This document shows positions 1 to 5,176 of a DNA stretch of 5,250 nt, piece by piece. The translations under genes and the position numbers were made by a program. The stretch spans positions 1-5,250 of the forward strand of contig JAICKZ010000229.1 in NCBI GenBank assembly GCA_025927665.1. Reading direction: 5' to 3'. Numbering within the stretch: the stretch's first letter is position 1; each line of letters starts with the position of its first letter. The DNA comes from Steroidobacteraceae bacterium (GTDB taxonomy: Bacteria > Pseudomonadota > Gammaproteobacteria > Steroidobacterales > Steroidobacteraceae). The notes beneath the pieces were generated by a model. It did no database searches and was not told where the DNA came from. It saw nothing but the letters and a program-made list of their open reading frames with translations.

Positions 1-146
1 TCATCGGAAGCAAGCAGCTCTCGTATCTCAGTTGTACCTTTTGACAAAGCAGCCAGTAACAACACGCGATTGGAAATACTTTTTGAGCCCGGAAGTTTTA
101 CCGAGCCTTGTGCGCGATGCAGAGCGGGAAGATCAAGAAATTCCAT
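1..146 (-). CDS. aroA: 5-enolpyruvylshikimate-3-phosphate synthase, N-terminal part only (leaves the window)
   Basis: This is the start of EPSP synthase, the cytoplasmic enzyme that joins phosphoenolpyruvate to shikimate-3-phosphate in the sixth step of the shikimate pathway. Reading down from an ATG at 146-144, 48 complete codons are visible, beginning MEFLDLPALHRAQGSVKLPG. The family signature LPGSKSISNR follows at residues 18-27. K22, S23 and R27 fall at the same numbers as the shikimate-phosphate-binding K22, S23 and R27 of the E. coli enzyme. The reading then continues as LLLAALSKGTT, the usual first strand-helix of the domain. The rest of the gene (about 430 residues in the family) lies beyond position 1. 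There is no strong Shine-Dalgarno sequence before the ATG. In related supraoperons aroA follows tyrA or is fused to it, but here it has its own start and follows hisC across a 328-bp gap. The identification is firm; only the downstream part is unseen. Confidence 0.93.
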   Translation of the reverse strand, partial: MEFLDLPALHRAQGSVKLPGSKSISNRVLLLAALSKGTTEIRELLASD

Positions 147-200
147 AGTTAAACAAATACTCAATAGTTTTCAGAGATCAATGTGCATCGACAATTGATG

Positions 201-256
201 TCACATTAATTATTACTACATCATTAATTATTGTCATGTCACTAGTTATCACTACG
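201..256. repeat. Three degenerate tandem repeats of about 18 bp, A+T rich
   Basis: Three adjacent units begin at 201, 221 and 239, each opening with TCA. The 11-mer CATTAATTATT occurs at 204-214 and again at 222-232, an exact 18-bp offset. The third unit, TCACTAGTTATCACTACG, is closest to the first: about 17 of 20 positions match if a 2-base gap is allowed. The array lies 55-110 bp upstream of the aroA start and contains the best aroA promoter candidate. Confidence 0.6.
209..237 (-). promoter_or_regulatory. Candidate sigma-70 promoter for aroA
   Basis: On the minus strand ATGACA (237-232, five of six bases matching TTGACA) is followed by a 17-bp spacer and AATAAT (214-209, five of six matching TATAAT). 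Transcription would begin near 202 and leave a leader of roughly 55 nt before the aroA ATG at 146. Independent transcription of aroA is plausible because it is separated from hisC by a long repeat-rich spacer. The region is A+T rich, so a chance match is quite possible. Confidence 0.35.
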
Positions 257-283
257 TCGTTCCCGCGAAGGCGGGAATCCAGT
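256..283 (+). repeat. 28-bp palindromic (REP-like) element, copy 1
   Basis: The unit runs from GTC to AGT. A 7-bp perfect stem, TTCCCGC (260-266) with GCGGGAA (271-277), encloses a GAAG loop. It matches copy 2 (389-416, opposite strand) at 26 of 28 positions and is related to copies 3 and 4 near 4242-4310. Similar GTCATTCCCGCGAAGG-type palindromes are, from memory, widespread intergenic repeats in environmental proteobacteria. Copies 1 and 2 face each other with their AGT ends inward. Confidence 0.85.
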
Positions 284-306
284 AATTTAAGTAGATTCGT
301 TCCTCC

Positions 307-381
307 TGAGCTTGTCGAAAGATTCGGTAAAACCAATATGAATGGTTCCCCTATCGATAGAGCAGGGCTCACCATGAGCGG
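307..381 (+). repeat. Second interspersed element, copy X (degenerate, with an 18-bp internal substitution)
   Basis: It begins TGAGCTTGTCGAA (307-319) and ends GCTCACCATGAGCGG (367-381). The same order of blocks is seen in the copy at 2905-2966: TGAGC.TGTCGAA, TTC, GGTAA, GGTTC, GCTCACCATGA.CGG. Where the other copy has GACAA between GGTTC and GCTCACC, this one has 18 different bases (349-366) that include the perfect 10-bp palindrome CTATCGATAG (351-360). As a result the long inverted repeat of the element is broken here. The whole copy sits between palindromic elements 1 and 2. Confidence 0.7.
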
Positions 382-388
382 TAATTAA

Positions 389-416
389 ACTAGATTCCCG
401 CCTTCGCGGGAATGAC
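389..416 (-). repeat. 28-bp palindromic (REP-like) element, copy 2; possible hisC transcript end
   Basis: This is the inverted partner of copy 1. The stem arms are TTCCCGC (395-401) and GCGGGAA (406-412), with a 4-base loop between them. It lies about 60 nt past the hisC stop codon, and on the minus strand the stem is followed by TCTAGTTTAATTA. It could therefore act as a weak intrinsic terminator or as a 3'-end stabiliser for the hisC message, but there is no continuous U tract. Confidence 0.8.
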
Positions 417-474
417 ATCACAGAGCATAGAGCTGCCGCATTGATAACCATATAACTATTCGCCCAGCAATTAC

Positions 475-1590
475 CTATTCTAATGCCAACCTCAACGCCA
501 TTAACATTCGGGCATTTTCTTGCTCGGTACCAATGGTGATACGAACATGCGTTGGCAATTCATAGCCACTCACGGGACGAACGATGACACCTTGGCGCAA
601 CAACGCTTCGTTCACTTCAGCAGCGGGATGTTTGCAATCAACCAGCACAAAATTACACGCCGAAGGATAAACACACACATTCAAGGCTTTCAACCCTTCA
701 AGCACCTGTCGCATGCCTTTGGCATTCAGTTCTGCCGTGCGCCGTAAATGTTCATGATCATCAAGTGCAGCCAGCGCAGCAACCAATGCCAATGAGTTAA
801 CATTGAATGGCTGACGAACACGATTCAACACACTCGCAACTTCAACACTCGACAAAGCATAGCCAACACGCAAGCCGGCAAGACCATACGCTTTAGAAAA
901 AGTGCGCGTCACAACGAGATTGGGAAATTCATCAATCCACTTGCTTGCATCCATCGCTAAATCATTCAATGCATATTGAATGTACGCCTCATCCACTACA
1001 ACCAACGTCGTTGATGGCAAAGATGAAATGAAGTGCTTAAGTGCATTGGTATCCACCCAAGTGCCGGTTGGATTATTGGGATTGGCCACAAACACCAAAC
1101 GTGTCTTGTCATTCACCAGTTTTCCCATAGCATCGAGATCATGACCAAGCGCCATAGCATGAGACTCTGGAAATGCAGTGGCGATACGTGCCGTAGCACC
1201 CGTTGCCTGAACCACAATCGGATAAATGGCAAAACAATATTGCGAGTAAACTGCTTCTACTTCTGTGGTCAGGAAAGCCTCAGCCAGCAACACCAATAGA
1301 TCATTTGATCCGTTACCCAAGGTTATTCGTTCTGCTGAAACCGCATGATGTTTTGCTAGCGCCTGTTTCAGTTCAAACCCACTGCCATCAGGATATAAAC
1401 CCAACTCATCAATGGACTTTGCAATTGCAGCACGCGCTTTTGTTCCTGGTCCCAATGGATTTTCATTGGAGGCAAGTTTGATACTGTCGCGAATGCCATA
1501 TTCACGTTCTAATTCAGACAACGGTTTGCCAGGCACGTAAGGTGCGAGCTTGCGAACGGATGGGGCTGCGAGATCAAGTGCATTAGTCAT
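475..1590 (-). CDS. hisC: Histidinol-phosphate aminotransferase (probably broad-specificity, aromatic-cluster type)
   Basis: This is a class I/II PLP-dependent aminotransferase of 371 residues. HisC exchanges the amino group between histidinol phosphate and glutamate in histidine synthesis; members of this family located beside pheA and tyrA are also known to transaminate aromatic keto acids. Visible landmarks are the N-terminal PSVRKLAPYVPGKPLSELER (10-29), SNENP (41-45), YPDGSG (66-71), GNGSND (92-97, PLP phosphate side), PNNPTG (171-176), VVDEAY (198-203, with D200 contacting the pyridine nitrogen and Y203), SKAYGLAGLRVGY (232-244, Schiff-base K233 and R241) and HVRITIGT (348-355, with R350 likely binding substrate carboxylate). 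The length is normal and all core residues are present. The ATG at 1590 follows the pheA stop by 16 nt, so translation and transcription are probably coupled to pheA. The Shine-Dalgarno is weak. Enzyme class is certain; the relative use of histidinol phosphate versus aromatic substrates is inferred from context. Confidence 0.95.
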   Translation of the reverse strand: MTNALDLAAPSVRKLAPYVPGKPLSELEREYGIRDSIKLASNENPLGPGTKARAAIAKSIDELGLYPDGSGFELKQALAKHHAVSAERITLGNGSNDLLVLLAEAFLTTEVEAVYSQYCFAIYPIVVQATGATARIATAFPESHAMALGHDLDAMGKLVNDKTRLVFVANPNNPTGTWVDTNALKHFISSLPSTTLVVVDEAYIQYALNDLAMDASKWIDEFPNLVVTRTFSKAYGLAGLRVGYALSSVEVASVLNRVRQPFNVNSLALVAALAALDDHEHLRRTAELNAKGMRQVLEGLKALNVCVYPSACNFVLVDCKHPAAEVNEALLRQGVIVRPVSGYELPTHVRITIGTEQENARMLMALRLALE

Positions 1591-1606
1591 ATACTGATCA
1601 CACGTA

Positions 1607-2755
1607 TCACAATACTGCTGTTGGATACGAGCCTAGTACTTTGAACAACGAAGTATGTTTCTTCAATTGCTCCAGTGCTGATTTTAATGGCTCCGCTTCC
1701 GCATGACCTTCAACATCAATGAAGAAAACATAGTCCCATTTCTTACGCCGTGATGGACGCGACTCAATGCGTGTCATGCTGATGGCATTACGAGCGAGCG
1801 GCTCCAACAACCGATGCAATGCGCCGGGTGACTGCGTATCACCTGCCGAGACCATCAAAGTAGTTTTGTCACCGCCACTAGGTGCGAACAACTTTCGCCC
1901 AATCACCAAAAAGCGTGTGGTGTTATCAGGACTGTCTTCAATTTCCGGCACGATAATTTGCAAGCCATAAATTTCCGCCGCCATTTCCCCTGCTATCGCT
2001 GCGGTACCTTCTTCATCACGCGCACGTCGTGCTGCTTCGGCATTACTGTTGACCGGAATCAATTCAGCCTCTGGCAAGTGCTGCTGCAGCCACATACGAC
2101 ATTGCGCCAATGATTGCGGATGTGTACAGATGCGCTTGATATGCTCAAGGCCTCGCATACGTCCCATCAAATTTTGATGTATGCGCAACTCGATTTCACC
2201 ACAGATATGTAAAGGTGTATTCAGAAACATGTCGATGGAAAATTCGACCACGCCACCCGTGGAGTTTTCGATAGGCACCACACCAAAATCAGCATGCCCA
2301 GCTTGCACTTCGTAAAATACTTCTGGAATAGTGGGCAGTGACATACCTCGAACCGAGTGACCAAAGTGCTTATATACAGCTTGTTGTGTGAAAGTACCTT
2401 CGGGTCCAAGAAAAGCAATTTTTAGCGGCTCTTGCTGCGCTAGACATGCTGACATGACTTCACGAAACAAACGCGCGACTTCTTCATCACGCAATGGGCC
2501 GGGATTATTATCCAATACACGGCGCAGCACTTGCGCTTCGCGATCAGGTCGATAGAAATCCGCGGTGCTCGGAGCTTCGGATTTTTTCGACAGACCCACG
2601 CTCTGAGCAACCTTTGCACGCTCACTTAATAGCTTCAATAGTTGATCATCAATAGAATCGATTTGTGCTCGGATTTTACTGAGCTCGGGCGTAACAATCT
2701 TGTCGGCAGTTTGATTGCTAACTTTCTTACCCGATGTTTTTTTCTTGCTTGCCAC
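1607..2755 (-). CDS. pheA: Bifunctional chorismate mutase / prephenate dehydratase (P-protein)
   Basis: This 382-residue cytoplasmic enzyme converts chorismate to prephenate and then to phenylpyruvate, the committed route to phenylalanine. An AroQ-type chorismate mutase domain spans about 24-107, with active-site residues R29 (KIRAQID), R46 (SERAKVA), K57/K58 and the FYRPDREAQVL segment (67-77). The prephenate dehydratase domain spans about 111-288: FLGPEGTFT (115-123), VVPIENSTGG (159-168), THPQ (211-214), and NTTRFLVIGR (278-287), whose TRF (280-282) holds the catalytic Thr. A C-terminal ACT domain (297-380) carries GAL (311-313) and ESRP (331-334), the phenylalanine-binding motifs, so feedback inhibition by phenylalanine is expected. 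The start is GTG at 2755; no in-frame ATG exists before the mutase domain, and GGTGA lies 6 nt upstream. Residues 1-22 form a lysine-rich tail outside the domains. The gene ends 16 nt before hisC. Confidence 0.97.
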   Translation of the reverse strand: MASKKKTSGKKVSNQTADKIVTPELSKIRAQIDSIDDQLLKLLSERAKVAQSVGLSKKSEAPSTADFYRPDREAQVLRRVLDNNPGPLRDEEVARLFREVMSACLAQQEPLKIAFLGPEGTFTQQAVYKHFGHSVRGMSLPTIPEVFYEVQAGHADFGVVPIENSTGGVVEFSIDMFLNTPLHICGEIELRIHQNLMGRMRGLEHIKRICTHPQSLAQCRMWLQQHLPEAELIPVNSNAEAARRARDEEGTAAIAGEMAAEIYGLQIIVPEIEDSPDNTTRFLVIGRKLFAPSGGDKTTLMVSAGDTQSPGALHRLLEPLARNAISMTRIESRPSRRKKWDYVFFIDVEGHAEAEPLKSALEQLKKHTSLFKVLGSYPTAVL

Positions 2756-2761
2756 GAATGT

Positions 2762-2766
2762 TCACC
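2762..2766 (-). promoter_or_regulatory. Shine-Dalgarno site that supports the pheA GTG start
   Basis: Read on the minus strand, GGTGA occupies 2766-2762 and is separated by 6 nt from the GTG at 2755-2753. It matches the anti-Shine-Dalgarno core and has normal spacing. The ATG at 2768-2766, just upstream, is out of frame with pheA, so GTG is the best start. Confidence 0.6.
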
Positions 2767-2796
2767 ATTTCATATCACTCTTCACCCTAAGTCAGC

Positions 2797-2917
2797 TTCT
2801 TCAGTCCGCTCACGCTAGGCTTAATGTCCATCAGTGCGTTCGCCTTCAGCTTAATCACTTTTCGTCCGTTCACCTAGGCCTAATCTTTCTTCATCCGCTC
2901 GCCTTGAGCCTGTCGAA
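2797..2917. repeat. Four degenerate tandem repeats with a 30-bp period, in front of pheA
   Basis: Units are aligned at 2801 (TCAGTCCGCTCACGCTAGGC), 2831 (TCAGTGCGTTCGCCTTCAGC), 2861 (TTCGTCCGTTCACCTAGGCC) and 2891 (TCATCCGCTCGCCTTGAGCC). The first three are exactly 30 bp apart; the fourth lacks one base and runs straight into the second interspersed element at 2905. All four look like diverged forms of a sequence near TCCGTTCGCCTTGAGC, the beginning of that element, which suggests partial tandem duplication of its left end. The array occupies most of the 245-bp serA-pheA spacer and would be part of the mRNA leader if pheA is cotranscribed with serA. There are no unique spacers, so it is not a CRISPR array. 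Confidence 0.7.
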
Positions 2918-2966
2918 GGGTTCTTACGGTAATTCAAAATGGTTCGACAAGCTCACCATGAACGGG
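2905..2966 (+). repeat. Second interspersed element, copy Y (intact inverted repeat)
   Basis: TGAGCCTGTCGAA (2905-2917) and TTCGACAAGCTCA (2943-2955) form 13-bp arms with a single mismatch (2910 against 2950), separated by 25 bases. In minus-strand RNA the mismatch becomes a G-U pair, so the transcript could fold into a 13-bp stem. The outer part continues as CCATGAACGG. On the minus strand it lies about 45 nt after the serA stop. It is collinear with the degenerate copy at 307-381. Repeats of this TGAGCTTGTCGAA / TTCGACAAGCTCACCATGAA type are, from memory, very common in environmental proteobacterial genomes. Confidence 0.75.
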
Positions 2967-3000
2967 ACATTAACTAATAGCAAAGTATTAAAAACACCAG

Positions 3001-4173
3001 CTACAACACTCTCACCGACAACACCCCGGCTGTCGCTTTCAACTGCTCAACCACCGTCGATGGAATATGACTGCCATCCACATCGATCAATGTATAAGCA
3101 AGATCGCCACGTGATTTGTTCAACAAATCTGCGATGTTTAATTTGGCACTGGCCAATTTCGATGATATCTGTCCAACCATGTTCGGCACATTTTCATTGG
3201 CAATCGCCATACGTACCGAATTTTGCGCGCGCGGCAACACGGCTTCGGGAAAGTTCACCGCGTTGCGTACGTTGCCATTCTCAAGAAAATCCTTAAGTGT
3301 GTCGGCCACCATGATGGCGCAGTTTTCTTCCGCTTCGTTGGTAGAGGCGCCGAGATGCGGTAGTGAAATAATCTTCGCATGATCCTTCACAGCGTTGGTG
3401 GGAAAGTCGCAGATATACGCGCTGGCATGATCTGCATTCAGTGAAGCAATCATCGCCGCTTCATCGACAATACCTGCACGTGAGAAATTTAATATCACGC
3501 CACCTTTGCGTAATAACTTCAAGCGCGTAGCGTTCACCAGATGTTTAGTAGCATCAAGCAATGGCACGTGAACGGTAATCATGTCACAACGACTGAACAA
3601 ATCATCCAGTGATAAGGCTTGTTCAACACCAGAAGATAATTGCCAGGCACGTTGCACGGTAATCGCTGGATCAAACCCAAGCACTTTCATTCCCAACCCA
3701 TGTGCAGCGTTAGCTACTTCAACACCAATAGCACCCAGTCCCACTACACCAAGTGTGCGTCCCGGTAATTCATAGCCGACAAATTTCTTTTTGCCTTTTT
3801 CTACGGCTTCTTCAAGCGTGTGATCATCGCCTTGCAAGCCACGCGTGTACGCCCATGCCTGACAAATATTACGCGCCGCGAGAAACATACCTGCAATCAC
3901 CAATTCTTTTACCGCGTTGGCATTGGCACCAGGTGCATTGAATACGGGCACACCACGCTTGGATAATTTAGGCACAGGAATATTGTTGGTGCCCGCACCT
4001 GCACGACCGATGGCCAGCACACTCGCTGGAATGTCCATGCTATGCATATCGGCGGAGCGCAACATAATGGCATCAGGCTGACCGATATCAGATGCGACTT
4101 CAAAGCGATCGCGTGGCAAACGTTCCAAGCCACGTGTGGAAATATTATTCAATGTCAAAATTTTGTATGGCAT
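3001..4173 (-). CDS. serA: D-3-phosphoglycerate dehydrogenase, short form with C-terminal ACT domain
   Basis: This NAD-dependent enzyme oxidises 3-phosphoglycerate to 3-phosphohydroxypyruvate, the first step of serine synthesis; SerC, encoded just upstream, transaminates the product. The chosen start is ATG at 4173 (MPYKILTLNN), giving 390 residues; the frame is open to a TTG at 4194, which adds seven residues outside the usual family start. Landmarks: RAGAGTNNI (57-65), NAPGANANAVKE (79-90), the Rossmann motif GLGAIG (145-150) with D168 as the likely NAD ribose ligand, NFSRAGIVDE (229-238) with catalytic R232, and SLPHLGAST (270-278) with catalytic H273. The ACT domain covers about 319-390. 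The canonical catalytic Glu (E. coli FPTEP) aligns with N260 in DFPTN; nearby D256 may substitute, as in other short-form enzymes with a DFP motif. The ACT tail and DFP motif argue against PdxB or another 2-hydroxyacid dehydrogenase. GAGAAG lies 13 nt before the ATG, a poorly spaced ribosome site. Confidence 0.92.
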   Translation of the reverse strand: MPYKILTLNNISTRGLERLPRDRFEVASDIGQPDAIMLRSADMHSMDIPASVLAIGRAGAGTNNIPVPKLSKRGVPVFNAPGANANAVKELVIAGMFLAARNICQAWAYTRGLQGDDHTLEEAVEKGKKKFVGYELPGRTLGVVGLGAIGVEVANAAHGLGMKVLGFDPAITVQRAWQLSSGVEQALSLDDLFSRCDMITVHVPLLDATKHLVNATRLKLLRKGGVILNFSRAGIVDEAAMIASLNADHASAYICDFPTNAVKDHAKIISLPHLGASTNEAEENCAIMVADTLKDFLENGNVRNAVNFPEAVLPRAQNSVRMAIANENVPNMVGQISSKLASAKLNIADLLNKSRGDLAYTLIDVDGSHIPSTVVEQLKATAGVLSVRVL

Positions 4174-4241
4174 CGTATTCAATTTACTTCTCAAGTATCG
4201 TAAACATCAAAGTCAAGTAACAGCAATCATAGTGCCACTTT

Positions 4242-4269
4242 GTCATTCCGGTGAAAACGGGAATCCAGT
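4242..4269 (+). repeat. 28-bp palindromic (REP-like) element, copy 3
   Basis: It matches the element consensus at 24 of 28 positions, from GTC (4242) to CCAGT (4269). Changes at element positions 11 and 16 convert a C-G pair to T-A and so keep pairing; the change at position 9 makes a G-G mismatch; the fourth lies in the loop. It faces copy 4 across 13 bp, AGT ends inward, and ATCCAGT (4263-4269) pairs with ACTGGAT (4283-4289). Confidence 0.75.
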
Positions 4270-4282
4270 TGAGCATTTTCTT

Positions 4283-4310
4283 ACTGGATGCTCGCCTTCG
4301 CGAGCATGAC
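4283..4310 (-). repeat. 28-bp palindromic (REP-like) element, copy 4
   Basis: ATGCTCGC (4288-4295) and GCGAGCAT (4300-4307) form a perfect 8-bp stem with a CTTC loop. Compared with the consensus the unit differs at four positions, which make up two base pairs (T-A to G-C and C-G to T-A), so the stem is fully preserved. It is the inverted partner of copy 3 in the serC-serA spacer. Confidence 0.8.
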
Positions 4311-4314
4311 TCAT

Positions 4315-4351
4315 GCGCACATACAAGCAGATTATCTAAATCTGCATGCGC
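4315..4351 (-). terminator. Hairpin just after the serC stop codon, possible weak terminator or 3' stabiliser
   Basis: GCAGATT (4327-4333) and AATCTGC (4339-4345) form a perfect 7-bp stem with a 5-base loop. Outer AT and GCGC blocks (4315-4322 and 4346-4351) can extend it with small bulges. On the minus strand it begins 6 nt after the serC stop codon and the inner stem is followed by TTGTATGTG. The lack of a real U tract makes efficient intrinsic termination doubtful. Confidence 0.4.
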
Positions 4352-4357
4352 TATCAC

Positions 4358-5176
4358 TCACCCATTCTTCTTCTCAAAATCTTTCATGTATCCCACCAGT
4401 ACTTCCACGCCTTCAATCGACATGGCGTTATAAATACTGGCGCGCATACCGCCCACCGAACGATGGCCTTTCAGTTGCAGCATGTTCAATTCCTTTGCGC
4501 CTTTAAGAAAAGCTTCATCCAATGCTTCATTCTTCAATTTGAAAGGCACATTCATCAATGAACGATCTTCACGTGCAACCGGGCTGCTATAGAAAGTAGT
4601 GTTATCAAGATAGTCATAAATCAATCCGGCTTTCTTGCGGTTGTGCGCTTCAATTGCTTTAAGGCCGCCCTGCTTTTTCAACCATTGAAACACCAACCCT
4701 GCAATGTAGATTGCGTAGGTGGGTGGAGTGTTGAACATGGAATCATTGTCCGCCTGTTGTTTGTAATCAAATGCAGATGGCGTGATGGGCAAAGCCTGAC
4801 CAATCAAATCATCGCGCACGATCGTCACGGTCAAACCGGAAGGGCCCATGTTTTTCTGCGCGCCCGCATAGATCAAACCATACTTTGAAACATCAATTGG
4901 CCGCGAGAGTATGTCAGAAGACATATCAGCGACGAGCGGCACCTCTCCCACATTGGGTGCAGAGTGATATTGCACACCGCCAATGGTTTCATTACTGCAA
5001 ATGTGCACATATGCCGCATTGGGATCAAGCTTCCAAGTGTCGGATTTTGGAATACTGGTAAACCCAGTGGCTTCGGAGGTGGCGGCCACATTAACGGTGC
5101 AATACTTCTTGGCTTCTTTAATGGACTTCTTCGACCACTCACCTGTATTGATGTAATCAGCGAAAGGCTCAACCAA
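4358..5176 (-). CDS. serC: Phosphoserine aminotransferase lacking its N-terminal quarter (truncated or interrupted gene)
   Basis: SerC transaminates 3-phosphohydroxypyruvate to phosphoserine using glutamate and PLP, and also acts in PLP synthesis (as PdxF). The homologous part begins near ADYINTGEWSKKSIKEAKKY and runs to the normal C-terminal end EKKNG. Numbered from the TTG at 5176 (272 residues), it contains W14 (equivalent to the PLP-stacking Trp), CSNETIGG (60-67), VADMSS (82-87), AGAQKNMGP (104-112) with Schiff-base K108, MFNTPPT (147-153) and GHRSVGGMRASIYNAM (237-252). These correspond to E. coli SerC with an offset of about 90. About 90 N-terminal residues are missing, including the SHR substrate-binding and the Gly-rich phosphate-binding segments, so this product alone should be inactive. 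The frame is closed by TGA at 5188-5186; TTG has no Shine-Dalgarno, so it is the outer limit of the frame rather than a convincing start. Gene identity is certain; whether it is a pseudogene, an interrupted gene or an assembly artefact is open. Confidence 0.85.
   Translation of the reverse strand: MVEPFADYINTGEWSKKSIKEAKKYCTVNVAATSEATGFTSIPKSDTWKLDPNAAYVHICSNETIGGVQYHSAPNVGEVPLVADMSSDILSRPIDVSKYGLIYAGAQKNMGPSGLTVTIVRDDLIGQALPITPSAFDYKQQADNDSMFNTPPTYAIYIAGLVFQWLKKQGGLKAIEAHNRKKAGLIYDYLDNTTFYSSPVAREDRSLMNVPFKLKNEALDEAFLKGAKELNMLQLKGHRSVGGMRASIYNAMSIEGVEVLVGYMKDFEKKNG

Larger units (their letters stand above)
147..474. other. 328-bp intergenic spacer between hisC and aroA, filled with repeats
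   Basis: No protein-coding gene is supported here. From aroA towards hisC the spacer holds an A+T-rich stretch with a possible aroA promoter and three roughly 18-bp tandem repeats (201-256), one copy of a 28-bp palindromic element (256-283), a degenerate copy of a second interspersed element (307-381), an inverted copy of the palindromic element (389-416), and about 58 bp of plain sequence up to the hisC stop codon. tyrA, which usually occupies this place in the cluster, is absent. The one short reading frame on the minus strand (178-375) runs through the repeats and resembles no protein I know. Confidence 0.8.

Noticed and set aside
178..375. A 65-residue minus-strand frame in the hisC-aroA spacer
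   Set aside because: Its sequence comes from the repeat elements and the A+T-rich array, with no ribosome site and no recognisable domain.
520..1481. Several plus-strand frames of 75-92 residues inside hisC
   Set aside because: They are opposite-strand shadows of a fully conserved aminotransferase gene.
2787..2873. A 28-codon minus-strand frame (GTG start) just upstream of pheA, as a possible leader peptide
   Set aside because: It contains no phenylalanine codons, its start lacks a ribosome site, and it is explained by the 30-bp repeat period being a multiple of three.
2797..2917. CRISPR array
   Set aside because: The 30-bp units are directly adjacent, diverged, and have no unique spacers or cas genes nearby.
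2715..3296. A 193-residue plus-strand reading frame across the pheA start, the spacer and the serA end
   Set aside because: It is antisense to two solid genes, and its middle part is a translation of the interspersed repeat (LALSLSKG, WFDKLTMNG), a typical false protein segment.
4174..4194. Extended serA start at TTG 4194
   Set aside because: The family begins at the MPYKILTLNN ATG; the extra seven residues add no known motif and the TTG lacks a Shine-Dalgarno.
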